DNA of 64,000 bases from an uncultured Lachnospiraceae bacterium. Its GTDB lineage: Bacteria; Bacillota; Clostridia; Lachnospirales; Lachnospiraceae. A program made the translations under genes and the position numbers. Shown one piece after another: positions 15,981-25,565 of the stretch. Under the pieces are notes generated by a model that did not search any database, was not told the DNA's origin, and saw only the letters and a list, made by a program, of their open reading frames with translations. The stretch is from contig CAJUDY010000014.1 of the NCBI GenBank assembly GCA_910584945.1, positions 10,920 to 74,919 of the forward strand. Direction: 5' to 3'. Within the stretch, counting starts at the first letter, position 1. Every line of letters starts with the position of its first letter.

Positions 15981-17519
15981 ATGGGGAAAGTATGCAGACA
16001 TTTTATGGCGGTTCTCGGGACAAGTCTCTATACGGACTGTATCTATGAAGTGGAAGGGACGGACTTTGCCCGTCAGACGCCCTATGCGCAGCTGGCGGTC
16101 CTGAAATATCTGGAGGAACAGGGCAGGTCGACGGACAAGATCAGCATCCTTCTGACGGATCGAGCAAAGGAGCAGAACTGGTTCTCCAGAGCGTATACGG
16201 AAAGGGAGAAGGAGCAGCTTACAGGGAGGGGAATGCAGATAAAGCCGGAGGAGAAGAAGACCGGGCTTTCAGAGCTTCTGAAAGAGGCCTGCCCGCACGT
16301 TCCGGTGACGCCTGTTCGCATCCCGGAGGGGCGCAGCCAGGAAGAACTGGACGGGATCTTCGAGACGATCTACGGGATTATAAAGCCGGGGGAGACGGTC
16401 TGCTTCGACTTTACCCACGGCCTGCGCAACATTCCCATGCAGGTTCTGACCATCATTCATTATGCCAAAGCACTGAAGCATATCAAAGTAGACGGTATGT
16501 ATTACGGAGCCTATGAACTGGGGGAGAAGAGAGACGGGATCTCTCATGTGCGTCTGCTGGACATGACCATGTGCAGCGAGATTCTCAACTGGACCAGCGC
16601 GGCGGAATCTTTCGTGGAAAGCGGCAACAGCGCCCAGATCTGGAGCCTCTACGGAACCGGGAAGCAAAAGGGCGGCCGGAAGACGCGGGAGGACGCCGTC
16701 ATCAAAAGTCTCCATGATTTGACCAACTGTATCAGTACCTGCCGGGGAAAGACGGAGGACTCGCCGGAGAAAAGTATCCGGAAAGCATATGAAGAGTTTC
16801 GCGGACATTATGAATTAATGAAAAAGCATCAGGAAGAAATGTCCGCCGCGCCGCTTGCCCGCCTGTTTGACCGGATTTGGGAAGAACTAAAGATCTTTCT
16901 GCAGAAATGGTATGTGATAAAAGACGGGCGGAAGATCCCGCTGGACAGTACATCCACCGGTGCGGCCGTGGTCCGGTGGGCGGTGGAGAAAGGCCAGACC
17001 CAGCTTGGCTTCACGGCGCTGGAAGAGATGATCGTCACTTATGTGGGAGAGTGCTGCGGACTGCCTGCGGAGGATCAGGACGTGCGGGAGACGATCATCG
17101 GCGGGCCCCTGGGCTATATGATCCATACCTATGGGGCATATAAAAAGAGGAAGAATGAAAATCTGCCAGAGGAAGAGTTGGAGCAGATCTGTCGGCGGGC
17201 GGGGGAGGAGAAGACTGCAGAGAGAGAAGAAGAGTTAGAGAAGATGAAGAGGAAGGCGGGACTGGAAAAGGTAAGAGATATTGCCGGAGAAATGCTGGAA
17301 TACAATGAACGAATGAAACATGTGGTCAGGGAGATTCCCATGGAACTCATTCGGCTTGCCTCCAGTATCGTCCAATACCGTAATACGCTGAATCATTTTG
17401 GCTTTCAGAAAAATGTTATGTATTATAAGACGCTGCAGGGCAATCTTAAAAAGCTGTATGAGCAGATGCTCAGGATCATGGAATCAGAAGGAGCGGTTCT
17501 GGAGCAGATGATGGAATAA
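15981..17519 (+). CDS. csx1: Csx1-family CARF-HEPN ribonuclease
   Basis: 512 residues, ATG 15981. The N-terminal CARF domain has VLGTSLYTDCIY at strand 1 and the ligand-site motif CFDFTHGLRNIPMQVL (residues 142-156), the Csx1/Csx2 (TM1812-type) signature. The C-terminal HEPN domain has QYRNTLNHFGF, an R-x4-H active site at R467 and H472. Cyclic oligoadenylate made by Cas10 on target-RNA binding would activate it as a metal-independent RNase. A charged coiled segment (about residues 385-425) joins the two. It is followed by a second, free-standing HEPN-like frame. Confidence 0.93.
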   Translation: MGKVCRHFMAVLGTSLYTDCIYEVEGTDFARQTPYAQLAVLKYLEEQGRSTDKISILLTDRAKEQNWFSRAYTEREKEQLTGRGMQIKPEEKKTGLSELLKEACPHVPVTPVRIPEGRSQEELDGIFETIYGIIKPGETVCFDFTHGLRNIPMQVLTIIHYAKALKHIKVDGMYYGAYELGEKRDGISHVRLLDMTMCSEILNWTSAAESFVESGNSAQIWSLYGTGKQKGGRKTREDAVIKSLHDLTNCISTCRGKTEDSPEKSIRKAYEEFRGHYELMKKHQEEMSAAPLARLFDRIWEELKIFLQKWYVIKDGRKIPLDSTSTGAAVVRWAVEKGQTQLGFTALEEMIVTYVGECCGLPAEDQDVRETIIGGPLGYMIHTYGAYKKRKNENLPEEELEQICRRAGEEKTAEREEELEKMKRKAGLEKVRDIAGEMLEYNERMKHVVREIPMELIRLASSIVQYRNTLNHFGFQKNVMYYKTLQGNLKKLYEQMLRIMESEGAVLEQMME

Positions 17520-17562
17520 CGGTCGTTCAGGACCGGCGGAAGATCGAACCAAACTGGCGGCA

Positions 17563-17775
17563 ATGATCATGGAGCTTCCGGAGGAGCTGCTCCGGGTGAC
17601 GGCCCGGATCATGCAGTTTCGAAACGCTTTGAGTCATTTCGGATTTTCGGAAGATGAGAATGAGTATGAGGTTATAAGCTGGCAGGAACTTCGAGACCAA
17701 CTTGGAGATTTTTACAGGACGTTGAGAGAGATTATGGAAGATCAGGGGGTGATATTTGAGAAGACGGACATATGA
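17563..17775 (+). CDS. Orphan mini-HEPN frame (partial copy of a Csx1 C-terminus)
   Basis: About 70 residues. The segment MELPEELLRVTARIMQFRNALSHFGF parallels the csx1 end (MELIRLASSIVQYRNTLNHFGF), including the R-x4-H motif, and the helices after it also correspond. The frame is open back to 17512, overlapping the csx1 stop in another frame, and the ribosome site is poor (GGCGG). It is therefore probably a relic of a duplicated or replaced csx1, though a tiny HEPN protein translated by coupling cannot be excluded. DNA identity with the csx1 3' end is low enough that the split is not recent. Confidence 0.5.
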   Translation: MIMELPEELLRVTARIMQFRNALSHFGFSEDENEYEVISWQELRDQLGDFYRTLREIMEDQGVIFEKTDI

Positions 17776-17840
17776 AAACCGCGGAGACGGCCGCGGAATA
17801 AGCAGGATTAGATCATTACGAGGAAAGGATACGACAGAAA

Positions 17841-19400
17841 ATGGAGAATCAGTATGTTTTGGCAATGTATGACATCCGGGGGAAGCAGGATTATATATAC
17901 AAAAGCAATAAGATGAAAGAGATCGTCGGAGCGTCTTATATCATCCGAGAATGCTTCGACGCATATCTGTATCCGGCGGCGGAAGAGTGCTCGGAGAAAG
18001 GATTATTTTCTTATAAAAGAGAGGCGGAGAAGACCGATTTTTCCCGCGAGCGTTTTGTCCGTCATCTGGAGGATGGATATATCGGAGAAGTGGTCTATGA
18101 CGGCGGCGGCAATTTTTTTGTATTGTATGAAAATGCGGAAAGATACAGAGCGGTCAATCAGCGTTTTTATCGGAAGGTGCTGGAAGAGACCTATTCCCTG
18201 CGGGTGCTCACTACTTATATAGAAGGAATCGACTTTGATCATTATTCATCCGACCAGAGAAAGCTGTATGAGAAGCATCGGAAGAGAGAGCAGAAAGAAA
18301 GCATGTTCCATCCGGTCAATACGCTGCCCATCGTACAGGTGGATTATCATGACTCCATGCCGCTGTCTGTGAGACAGAAGATCGCAGGCCGGGAGCAGAA
18401 GGTGAGCTATGAGAGCAGTCGGAAATACCAAAAATACGAAGAGGTCATGCAGAAAAATAAAAAAGACAGCGTCATCGAGGGGGACAGACTCCTGGATGAG
18501 CTGGTCACCGAAAAGGGAGAGGAAAGTCTCCTGGCGGTCATCTATATTGACGGAAACAATATGGGCGCTCAGGTGGAAAGATGCCTCAGTCAGGCCAGAA
18601 GGCCGGACGGAGAGCCGGATACGACCTATGAAGCCAGCGTGAAGGCGCTGAGAGCATTTTCTGAATATATACAGGAGTATTATATCGATGCGGGGATTCG
18701 GGAAGTAGATCAGGTACTGGAACAGACGCCCAATCAGAAACGGCGTTTCGTCGTATACGCAGGAGACGAGATTACGTTTATATGCAACGCCAGGAACGCG
18801 TACGACGTGGCGGTCAGGTATCTGGAAAAGCTCTCAGAGGAGGAACCAGCGGACGCGCCGCGGACGTCTTGCGCAGGAATCGCGATTTTCCACAGCCATA
18901 CGCCATTTTCGGAGGCATACCGGATTGCGGAAGAATGCTGTGAATCAGGCAAGAAACTCATGAAAAAAGAGAAGCTGACCGATGTGTCGCTGATTGATTT
19001 TCACTATTGTCAGGGGGCCATCGGCGTCTCGCTGGATCAGATCCGGGAGCAGGAAGAGACGCTGGACATCAGCAGGCCGTGGGTGATCAGAGACTGCCAT
19101 GGAACGACGGGAAAAGAACTGGCAGGCGGAAAATTTGTCACGGGTAAGATCGTGGAGGCGATGCAGGAGCAGCTCCGGAAGGCAGGTCGAAGCAATGTCA
19201 AAGACCTTTTGTTCGCCGCAAAAAAAAGCAAGGCGGATTTTATGGGAGAGCTGGAGCGGATTCGGGCCCATCAGTCGGAAAAGGAGATCGACTTTACGCT
19301 GGGCGGCGTTCTGAAAGAAGAAAACATGATCCGCAAATTAATCTATGACATGGTACTGGTGTATGATCTGTGGTTTGATAAGGACAGGGAGGAGATTTGA
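17841..19400 (+). CDS. cas10: Cas10, short form without HD domain
   Basis: 519 residues, ATG 17841. This is the large subunit of the type III complex and presumed cyclic-oligoadenylate synthase. The first palm starts at once with YDIRGKQDYIYKSNKMKEIVGASYIIRE and has VVYDGGGNFFVLY (residues 84-96). The second palm has AVIYIDGNNMGAQV (Asp237) and VVYAGDEITFICNA, where AGDE (307-310) stands at the GGDD position, then CAGIAIFHSHTPFSEAYRIAEE. No HD nuclease domain precedes the palm, so DNA cleavage by Cas10 is not expected. AGDE keeps the acidic pair, as in AGDEF diguanylate cyclases, so activity is possible. Its stop is directly followed by the next gene's start. Confidence 0.9.
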   Translation: MENQYVLAMYDIRGKQDYIYKSNKMKEIVGASYIIRECFDAYLYPAAEECSEKGLFSYKREAEKTDFSRERFVRHLEDGYIGEVVYDGGGNFFVLYENAERYRAVNQRFYRKVLEETYSLRVLTTYIEGIDFDHYSSDQRKLYEKHRKREQKESMFHPVNTLPIVQVDYHDSMPLSVRQKIAGREQKVSYESSRKYQKYEEVMQKNKKDSVIEGDRLLDELVTEKGEESLLAVIYIDGNNMGAQVERCLSQARRPDGEPDTTYEASVKALRAFSEYIQEYYIDAGIREVDQVLEQTPNQKRRFVVYAGDEITFICNARNAYDVAVRYLEKLSEEEPADAPRTSCAGIAIFHSHTPFSEAYRIAEECCESGKKLMKKEKLTDVSLIDFHYCQGAIGVSLDQIREQEETLDISRPWVIRDCHGTTGKELAGGKFVTGKIVEAMQEQLRKAGRSNVKDLLFAAKKSKADFMGELERIRAHQSEKEIDFTLGGVLKEENMIRKLIYDMVLVYDLWFDKDREEI

Positions 19401-19402
19401 TC

Positions 19403-21679
19403 ATGGACAGAACAAAACAACATCTTGTGATTACGCTGAAATCAGATCTGTGCGCCGGTTCCGGTTATTCCTATGCGGGAATTGTGGACAGCGACGTCTG
19501 CTATGATATCTACGGCATTCCGTACATACCTGCAAAGCGGTTGAAGGGTTGCTTAAGAGAGGCGGCGGGCCTGATCGGACTGACCGAAAGCGAGATCGAG
19601 CAGATCTTCGGAAAGGCTGGCCGGGAAAAGGCCCAGGGAGTTTTCCTGGGAAACGCTTATATAGAGGGCTATGAAGAACTGTATCGGGAATTAAAAGAAG
19701 CCGGTCCGTTGGTCCGGCAGTATATGACTTCTCAGAATGTGCTGGATCAATTTACGATGATCAAGGCTCAGACCAAAATTCTGGAGAACGGGGTGGCAAA
19801 GGACAATTCCCTCCGCTATACCCGGACCATCAATCATTACTCGCCGCTTGACAGAGAGAAGGAGCTTTTGTTCATTGCGGATGTCTGCTGCAGGGAGCTG
19901 GATACGCAGGCGATGCAAAATTTTAAGAATACGGTAAAAGCGCTGCGCAAAATCGGGCTGAACCGCAACCGAGGCCTGGGGAGCGTGACCTGCAGACTGT
20001 CAGATCCGGAGACCGTAAAACCGATGGAAATCGACTTCGGCGGCGTGAAGGACGAAGAAGATTATATACTCACGTATTCGGTGAAAAATCTGGACCCCCT
20101 GGTCCTGAATATGGATTATGACGATATCACGGAGAAATACATCAGCGGGCAGACCGTCATGGGCTGGTTTGCAGGCGCATATCTGCGGGAGGGGAACTCC
20201 GAAGATACGGCGGAATTCAGAGAGCTGTTTCTGAAAGATCAGGTGATCTTCAGCGGACTGTATCCGGAAGACAGAAGCAGTCTGGAAGACGACGGTAAGA
20301 CCGGCGACATCTATTACCCAGCGCCGGCTTATGTAAATCAACTGAAAAAAACGAAAAAATATGTCAACACGACAAAGCAGATTCCCGTCAGGCCCGAAGA
20401 TTGCGCAAAATATCATATAAGTGCGGAATATGCCTCGGGAGAGGGAAATCAGCCGAAGAAGCTGAAAGGAAAGTTTGTCTGCTTCAAAGAAGACAAGCTT
20501 CTTGTAAAAGAAGTGGACACGGATCTTGCCTATCACTATACTAAAAAATCAAAGAAGCAGAACGCACGGGATGGAGAACTGTTGTTCTCCTTTGAGGCGG
20601 TTAGAGAACGTCAGGATTTTACCGGCACAATCCGGGGGAAAGGAAAGTATCTTAAGGTTCTGGGACGCCTGCTCGAGCAGGGGGAGCTGCGTTTTGGAAA
20701 GTCCAAAAGCTCCCAGTACGGAAGATGCGTACTGAACGGGGCGCCGCAGATCAGAAAGGCGGAAGCGGATACAAAGCGTTACCCCTGCGGAAGCCGGGTT
20801 CTGGTCGTCCTTCAGAGCGACGGCATCTTTGTCAATGAGTCCGGGTATACGGCGCGATGCAAAGAGATACGAGAACAGATCCGGAAAAAGCTGAAAATTC
20901 AGGAAAAAGAAAGTCCCGCTCAGGAACGGGAGCCTTATTCGGAGATAGAAGTCAAGATGCTGACGGGCTACTATTCCAAATGGAACTTAAGAAGGCTGTC
21001 TGTTCCGGCAGTCCGGGCGGGAAGCGCATTCGAGTTTGAGCTTTCGGAGGAGCTGCGGATCTCAGAGAAAGACTTATATGCCGGAATACGTGTGGGAGAG
21101 GGCTACGGCAGGCTCCTGGTCATGCCGAATGATGGAAAGAACTTTCGCATACAGGAGGCAGAAAAGCCGGCTTCGAAGACACAGGAGCTAAAGCACGCCG
21201 GAAGACTTTTCGGAAATATCCTGCTGGATGAGATGAAGGAAAGGCTTGGACTGGAGGCGCTAAGGTACAAAGCGTCCATGAAAAATCCCGCGGCGCTTGG
21301 GAGGGTCACGCTGATGCTGTCTGACAGCGTGTTCCTCTATCCGGAGGACCCGGATCGGGCGTATGAGAATTTCTGCACCCGGATCGCTTCGATCAAGACA
21401 AAAGAGACCCGAACGCAGATTCAGAAAATAAAAAACGAGTGCATCTGCGGGGCGGCTCATCTGTCGGCGGATCAACTGAAGTATACGGAGAAGATTAAAG
21501 ATCTGAAAAAAGTATATGAAGAAGAGATCTTAGACAAAGCGGATTCCGAAAAGATGCGGGATGCATTTTACAGGGAGCTGAAAAAATTATGGAGTTCTTA
21601 TCTGATGGGAATTCTGGTGCAGGAGAAGTACAGGCTTAAGCAGAAAGAGCGCCAGGAAGATCATAACAGTGCGGGCTGA
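19403..21679 (+). CDS. csx10: Cas7-Cas5-type fusion with helical tail (Csx10-like / Cas7-5-11)
   Basis: 758 residues; ATG 19403 follows GGGAGGAG. The N-terminal RAMP/Cas7 domain has GIVDSDVCYDIYGIPYIPAKRLKGCLREAAG, with the DSD acidic pair (D29/D31) at the position of the Cas7 target-RNA-cleaving Asp. Later comes a Csx10/Cas5-like region (KNLDPLVLNMDYDDITEKYISGQTVMGWFAGAYL), then a second RAMP-like ending GIRVGEGYGRLLVM. The last ~160 residues are helical and charged, like a fused Cas11 small subunit. This order matches the fused Cas7-Cas5-Cas11 subunit of III-Dv systems. No separate cas11 is present, which supports the reading. Confidence 0.8.
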   Translation: MDRTKQHLVITLKSDLCAGSGYSYAGIVDSDVCYDIYGIPYIPAKRLKGCLREAAGLIGLTESEIEQIFGKAGREKAQGVFLGNAYIEGYEELYRELKEAGPLVRQYMTSQNVLDQFTMIKAQTKILENGVAKDNSLRYTRTINHYSPLDREKELLFIADVCCRELDTQAMQNFKNTVKALRKIGLNRNRGLGSVTCRLSDPETVKPMEIDFGGVKDEEDYILTYSVKNLDPLVLNMDYDDITEKYISGQTVMGWFAGAYLREGNSEDTAEFRELFLKDQVIFSGLYPEDRSSLEDDGKTGDIYYPAPAYVNQLKKTKKYVNTTKQIPVRPEDCAKYHISAEYASGEGNQPKKLKGKFVCFKEDKLLVKEVDTDLAYHYTKKSKKQNARDGELLFSFEAVRERQDFTGTIRGKGKYLKVLGRLLEQGELRFGKSKSSQYGRCVLNGAPQIRKAEADTKRYPCGSRVLVVLQSDGIFVNESGYTARCKEIREQIRKKLKIQEKESPAQEREPYSEIEVKMLTGYYSKWNLRRLSVPAVRAGSAFEFELSEELRISEKDLYAGIRVGEGYGRLLVMPNDGKNFRIQEAEKPASKTQELKHAGRLFGNILLDEMKERLGLEALRYKASMKNPAALGRVTLMLSDSVFLYPEDPDRAYENFCTRIASIKTKETRTQIQKIKNECICGAAHLSADQLKYTEKIKDLKKVYEEEILDKADSEKMRDAFYRELKKLWSSYLMGILVQEKYRLKQKERQEDHNSAG

Positions 21680-23083
21680 GTGGAAAGGCGGATCAATAAA
21701 GGGATGATCAGGAAATATTATAAAATCAGGTTTCAGTTGACTTCTCCGCTGTCTGTGGGATGCGGTAAAAACCAGGTGACAGACAGCGATGTCATTTTGG
21801 ACAGCAGAGGACTGCCGTATGTGCCGGGCACTTCGCTGGCAGGCGTGTACCGGCGGATCTTTTCAGATCGGACGGCAGAGACTTATTTTGGAACGAATCT
21901 GACAGAGGACCGGATTCGGACGTCCTCCAGGGAAGGGAGAAATGTGCTGACGGAAAGCAGGATCGCTGTGTACGATGCGCTCATGCTGCCCTTGAAGAAC
22001 AACTATTCGCTCACAAAGCGCGACATGGTGGCGCTGGACGAATATAAGGTGGCCCTTCCGGGCGCGAAATTCGATTTTCAGGTACTGGAGCCGGGAGCTG
22101 AATTTGTCACCTACATCGAACAGAGTATGGAGAGTGAACAGGAGCAGTACCTTGCGGATGAAATCGCATATGCCTGGCAGCAGGGGAACATCCGACTGGG
22201 GGCTAAGACCGGAAAAGGATTCGGCGCGACAAAAAGTGCAGCGATCTTCTGGCGTTCCTTTGATCTGACGGACGAAAAAGATCTGGAACGCTGGCTGTCC
22301 TTTGATATGTATGAGGAAGATCAGTGGTCTGTCGTCGACACACCCGTCTGCCTGAGCCGGGAGAAAGACAGTAAAGAGCGGGAGCGATTAAAACAAATTT
22401 ACGAAGAGGCAGGTATCCGTCTGCGGGAGGACCGACCGGTGTGTATCCGGATCGGCCTTAGGCAGGCCGGCGGTCTCTCGGTGAGACAGTACACGACGGA
22501 TGTGGGAGAGGCCGATTATATGCAGATGCGCAGAAAAGACGGCGTACGCGTGATACCGGGCACCTCCTGGGCGGGAGCATTTCGCGCCCAGATGGGGAAG
22601 CTGAATCCGGACTTTGCGGCGGGCACGGCGATGTCGGAGCTGTTCTTCGGAAAGAAGAAAGGAAAAAAAGCAGAGGAGAGCAGCAGGACCCGTATTGCGT
22701 TCTCGGAGAGCGAGCTGAACGGGGAAAAAGAGATCGTCTATACGAGAAATGCCATCGACCGCTTTATGGGAGGAACCGTTGATGGGGCGCTGTATACAGA
22801 AAAAACCTGTTATGATGGGACGACGCAGCTGAAGATTCTGTGCAGTTTCGGCGGGCTGAAAAAAGAGCAAATCGAAAATTTCAGCAAGACGCTGGCCGGT
22901 GCGATTCTGGATCTTCACAATGGATTTCTGTCCGTCGGAGGGTTGACGTCTGTGGGACACGGTCTTTTCCATGTGACAGAGGTCATGATCGATCAGAAGA
23001 AGATAAGCTTTCAGGACGGGGATCACGGAGAACCGTATAAAGAATTGTGGTCTGCGATTGCGGGAGGGGTGGAGACATGTTGA
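21680..23083 (+). CDS. Tandem Cas7 RAMP protein (Cas7-2x)
   Basis: 467 residues from GTG 21680, which abuts the previous stop; ATG 21704 (MIRKYYKIRFQL) is an equally plausible start. Two Csm3/Cas7 domains follow one another: the first with PLSVGCGKNQVTDSDVILDS and GLPYVPGTSLAGVYRR, the second with GVRVIPGTSWAGAFRAQMGKL and a glycine-rich ending GGLTSVGHGLFHVTEV. The first keeps the acidic TDSD pair at the expected cleavage position; the second does not. Fused tandem Cas7 is a hallmark of III-Dv complexes, where it forms part of the crRNA backbone. Confidence 0.85.
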   Translation: MERRINKGMIRKYYKIRFQLTSPLSVGCGKNQVTDSDVILDSRGLPYVPGTSLAGVYRRIFSDRTAETYFGTNLTEDRIRTSSREGRNVLTESRIAVYDALMLPLKNNYSLTKRDMVALDEYKVALPGAKFDFQVLEPGAEFVTYIEQSMESEQEQYLADEIAYAWQQGNIRLGAKTGKGFGATKSAAIFWRSFDLTDEKDLERWLSFDMYEEDQWSVVDTPVCLSREKDSKERERLKQIYEEAGIRLREDRPVCIRIGLRQAGGLSVRQYTTDVGEADYMQMRRKDGVRVIPGTSWAGAFRAQMGKLNPDFAAGTAMSELFFGKKKGKKAEESSRTRIAFSESELNGEKEIVYTRNAIDRFMGGTVDGALYTEKTCYDGTTQLKILCSFGGLKKEQIENFSKTLAGAILDLHNGFLSVGGLTSVGHGLFHVTEVMIDQKKISFQDGDHGEPYKELWSAIAGGVETC

Positions 23084-23568
23084 TTCGCAGTAAAGAAGAA
23101 TTTAAAACTGGCTTTCAGGAGGCGGCGGCCCGGCTGGGCGAGGGATACCTTATCGCCATGCTGACGGACCGTCTGTATATCCGGGAACTGGGCCGGGAGG
23201 AACCGGACCAGGACGAGTTCTATGAGAAAGCGATGGAGATACGGATGTTCAATGAAGAAGAGGAGGTGAAGTGGTTCCGCGGTGTTGGCCAGGAGCTTAG
23301 ATGCCGGGAGAGAAAAGACCGAAAAGAGGATATGGATCCGCTCTTCTTCTGGGACGAATGGCAGTATCTGGATATCGACGGGCCGAGATCGAAGCCGGAA
23401 AAAGGGATCGCGTATGCCACGGGAGGCGGCAGATACGAACTGCCTCTTGGAGACTATAAGGATGCAAAGATAAAGATCCGAAATTATCTGGAGTACGAAG
23501 AGGATACCATGCAGTTATATATTTTGGACTGGAGAATCGTTGGATTTTCAAAGGAAAGGGGGGAATGA
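23077..23568 (+). CDS. csx19: Csx19 (TIGR03984-like)
   Basis: 163 residues; ATG 23077 overlaps the previous gene by 7 bases and follows GGGAGGGGTGGAG. It is a type III-D specific subunit. The pattern YLIAMLTDRLYIREL, EIRMFNEEEEVKWFRG, then DEWQYLDIDGP and the final IRNYLEYEEDTMQLYILDWRIVGF fits the Csx19 family. It is thought to help hold the complex together; no enzymatic motif is seen. Confidence 0.8.
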   Translation: MLIRSKEEFKTGFQEAAARLGEGYLIAMLTDRLYIRELGREEPDQDEFYEKAMEIRMFNEEEEVKWFRGVGQELRCRERKDRKEDMDPLFFWDEWQYLDIDGPRSKPEKGIAYATGGGRYELPLGDYKDAKIKIRNYLEYEEDTMQLYILDWRIVGFSKERGE

Positions 23569-23571
23569 TCC

Positions 23572-25464
23572 ATGGCACAATATGTGATAAACCGCAGTCA
23601 ATTCATCAATCCGTACAATTTTGTCCCAGTGGATTTAAAGAACACGAAACGTTCAAACGCGGTGGAGCGGACAGAAGAGCGGATGACCGGATATTTCCAG
23701 TGCCGGCTCCGGTGCCGGACGCCGCTGGCGATCCCCGATACAGAGCATTCAGAGGAAGTGAAGGGACTGAGGAGTCCGGAGGAGCGAGGACCGCATTATA
23801 AGTACCCGTTCTTTTCTGTAAATGACAGGCCTGTGATCCCCGGAAGCGCGGTCCGGGGCGTGATCCGGAGCGTCTATGAGACGATCACAGATTCCTGTTT
23901 CGGTTCTGTACAGGGAAATCCGTCGATCACCGCAAGGAGCAGCAGGGCGTTTCAGCCGGGGCTTCTGGTAAGGGAGCAGAGCGGGTGGAAGCTGTATCAG
24001 GCGAAAAAGTATCTGGTTGTCGTTGACCGCGGGTTTTATAACCAGAGGTCGTTGAAGGAAATAGGAATTACGTATTATGAGGATCTGTCCTCTCGATATA
24101 AAACAGGTGCCGAGGTCTGCTTTGAACCCGCCGTGGACCGAAGCGGAAAAGAGATCTCGTATGTCAAAGAAAGAAATGGGAAAAGAATTCTCATTGGTCC
24201 GTACGTTAAGAGATTGCAGGCGGATTCGTCTGACCGTGCAGTGCAAAAAGGATACATCTGCATCGGAGAGAAAAGTCCGAGAAGACATTTTCAGGGAGTG
24301 TTTCAAAAGGGAGCTCCGGCGCCGAATGTCAGGATCACGGAGGCCGAATTTCAGAGACTGGAAGATGTTCTGGAAGAATATCGGGACGAGCGGAAAAACA
24401 AACTCTATCCGGGCGCGCACAAAGGATATCCCGATTATGCGTATGCCAAAAAGAGCGGGGTCATTCCTGTCTACTATTCCGTTGAGAAGGGAAAACTGTA
24501 TATGACGTTTGCCGCGCTGGGAAGAAAGGCATACGATAGGAGATGGAACGACATTGTCTCCGCAAAATCTCATGACAAATGCGGCAGCCGGACCCGTCTC
24601 TGCCCGGCCTGTACACTCTTCGGAACCGCGGAGGGGGACAAGTTCGGAAGCAGGGTCCGTTTTACTGATGCGGAATATACCGGGAATATGGAGAACGGCC
24701 TGAACAGTAGGGGCGTCACTTTTGGCGAACTGGGCTCTCCAAGACCTTCCTACCTTCCGTTTTATCTGAGGGAACTTGGCGCGAACACGGACTATTCCGC
24801 CGGATACGACTCGAACCAGATGGAGATCCGGGGGAGAAAATTCTACTGGCATCATGTGCCGGATACAGACCGAAGGGTTCCCAGGAATAATCGGAACGCC
24901 ACGTTTGAGACAGTCAGGGAAAATGCAGAGTTCAGGTTCCGGATTTATTTTGACGGCATTACGAAGCGGCAGCTGGAGCTCCTGGCCATGGCGGTTCATC
25001 TGGACGAGAACGATTTGGGCGGGCATATGTGCCATAAGATCGGGCACGGAAAGCCGCTGGGATACGGAAGCGTGAAGATCTGTATCGAAAAATGCATGGT
25101 TCGAACGTTCAATTCGGCGGACGGCTGGAAAGAGAATCCGCAGGAGATTCCCTGCGGCGTCGCATGCCATACTTGTGGAGATAAGACGCTTCGGGCACTG
25201 AAGACCATATGTGATTTTGATGCACTCAAACGGTACGGCGAAGTCAGGGTAGAATATCCGGAGATTCTGCTGGATGAGAGATTTGAAAATAAAAGGAAAA
25301 GACTAAAGGATAATGTCCTGGCTTCCCACGGATGGTTCACGCAGAATTACCGGTTGGGCAGCAAAGCGCCGAAACAAAAGCTTCCGGAGATCGTGAGCAG
25401 TGATCTGGGGCTAAAGAAATATACGGCCACGAATATTACGAACCGGGATATGAGAAATAACTAA
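23572..25464 (+). CDS. TIGR03986-family Cas7 RAMP protein with large insertion
   Basis: 630 residues, ATG 23572 after AAAGGGGGGAATG. The start NPYNFVPVDL is the family signature. The Cas7 core is split: TPLAIPDTE and PFFSVNDRPVIPGSAVRGVIRSVYE at the N-terminal side, and, after a ~200-residue insertion, LCPACTLFGTAEGDKFGSRVRFTDA (with a CPAC pair), then GHGKPLGYGSVKI, the glycine-rich loop. This corresponds to the Cas7-insertion subunit of III-Dv complexes. A CACHTCGDKT pair near residue 535 may add a metal site. It is the last gene of the effector operon. Confidence 0.85.
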   Translation: MAQYVINRSQFINPYNFVPVDLKNTKRSNAVERTEERMTGYFQCRLRCRTPLAIPDTEHSEEVKGLRSPEERGPHYKYPFFSVNDRPVIPGSAVRGVIRSVYETITDSCFGSVQGNPSITARSSRAFQPGLLVREQSGWKLYQAKKYLVVVDRGFYNQRSLKEIGITYYEDLSSRYKTGAEVCFEPAVDRSGKEISYVKERNGKRILIGPYVKRLQADSSDRAVQKGYICIGEKSPRRHFQGVFQKGAPAPNVRITEAEFQRLEDVLEEYRDERKNKLYPGAHKGYPDYAYAKKSGVIPVYYSVEKGKLYMTFAALGRKAYDRRWNDIVSAKSHDKCGSRTRLCPACTLFGTAEGDKFGSRVRFTDAEYTGNMENGLNSRGVTFGELGSPRPSYLPFYLRELGANTDYSAGYDSNQMEIRGRKFYWHHVPDTDRRVPRNNRNATFETVRENAEFRFRIYFDGITKRQLELLAMAVHLDENDLGGHMCHKIGHGKPLGYGSVKICIEKCMVRTFNSADGWKENPQEIPCGVACHTCGDKTLRALKTICDFDALKRYGEVRVEYPEILLDERFENKRKRLKDNVLASHGWFTQNYRLGSKAPKQKLPEIVSSDLGLKKYTATNITNRDMRNN

Positions 25465-25565
25465 GGAGGACATGGAAGGAGAGATGCTGTGTACGGGAAC
25501 CGCAGGAGATTCTGTAAGTTCCCGCACGGCAGACAAAATCCGCAAATTGGACAAGGACATTTTGC

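Noticed and set aside
17841..19400. Calling Cas10 catalytically dead because GGDD is not intact
   Set aside because: AGDE keeps the acidic residues and two CARF effectors are present, so inactivity cannot be claimed from sequence.
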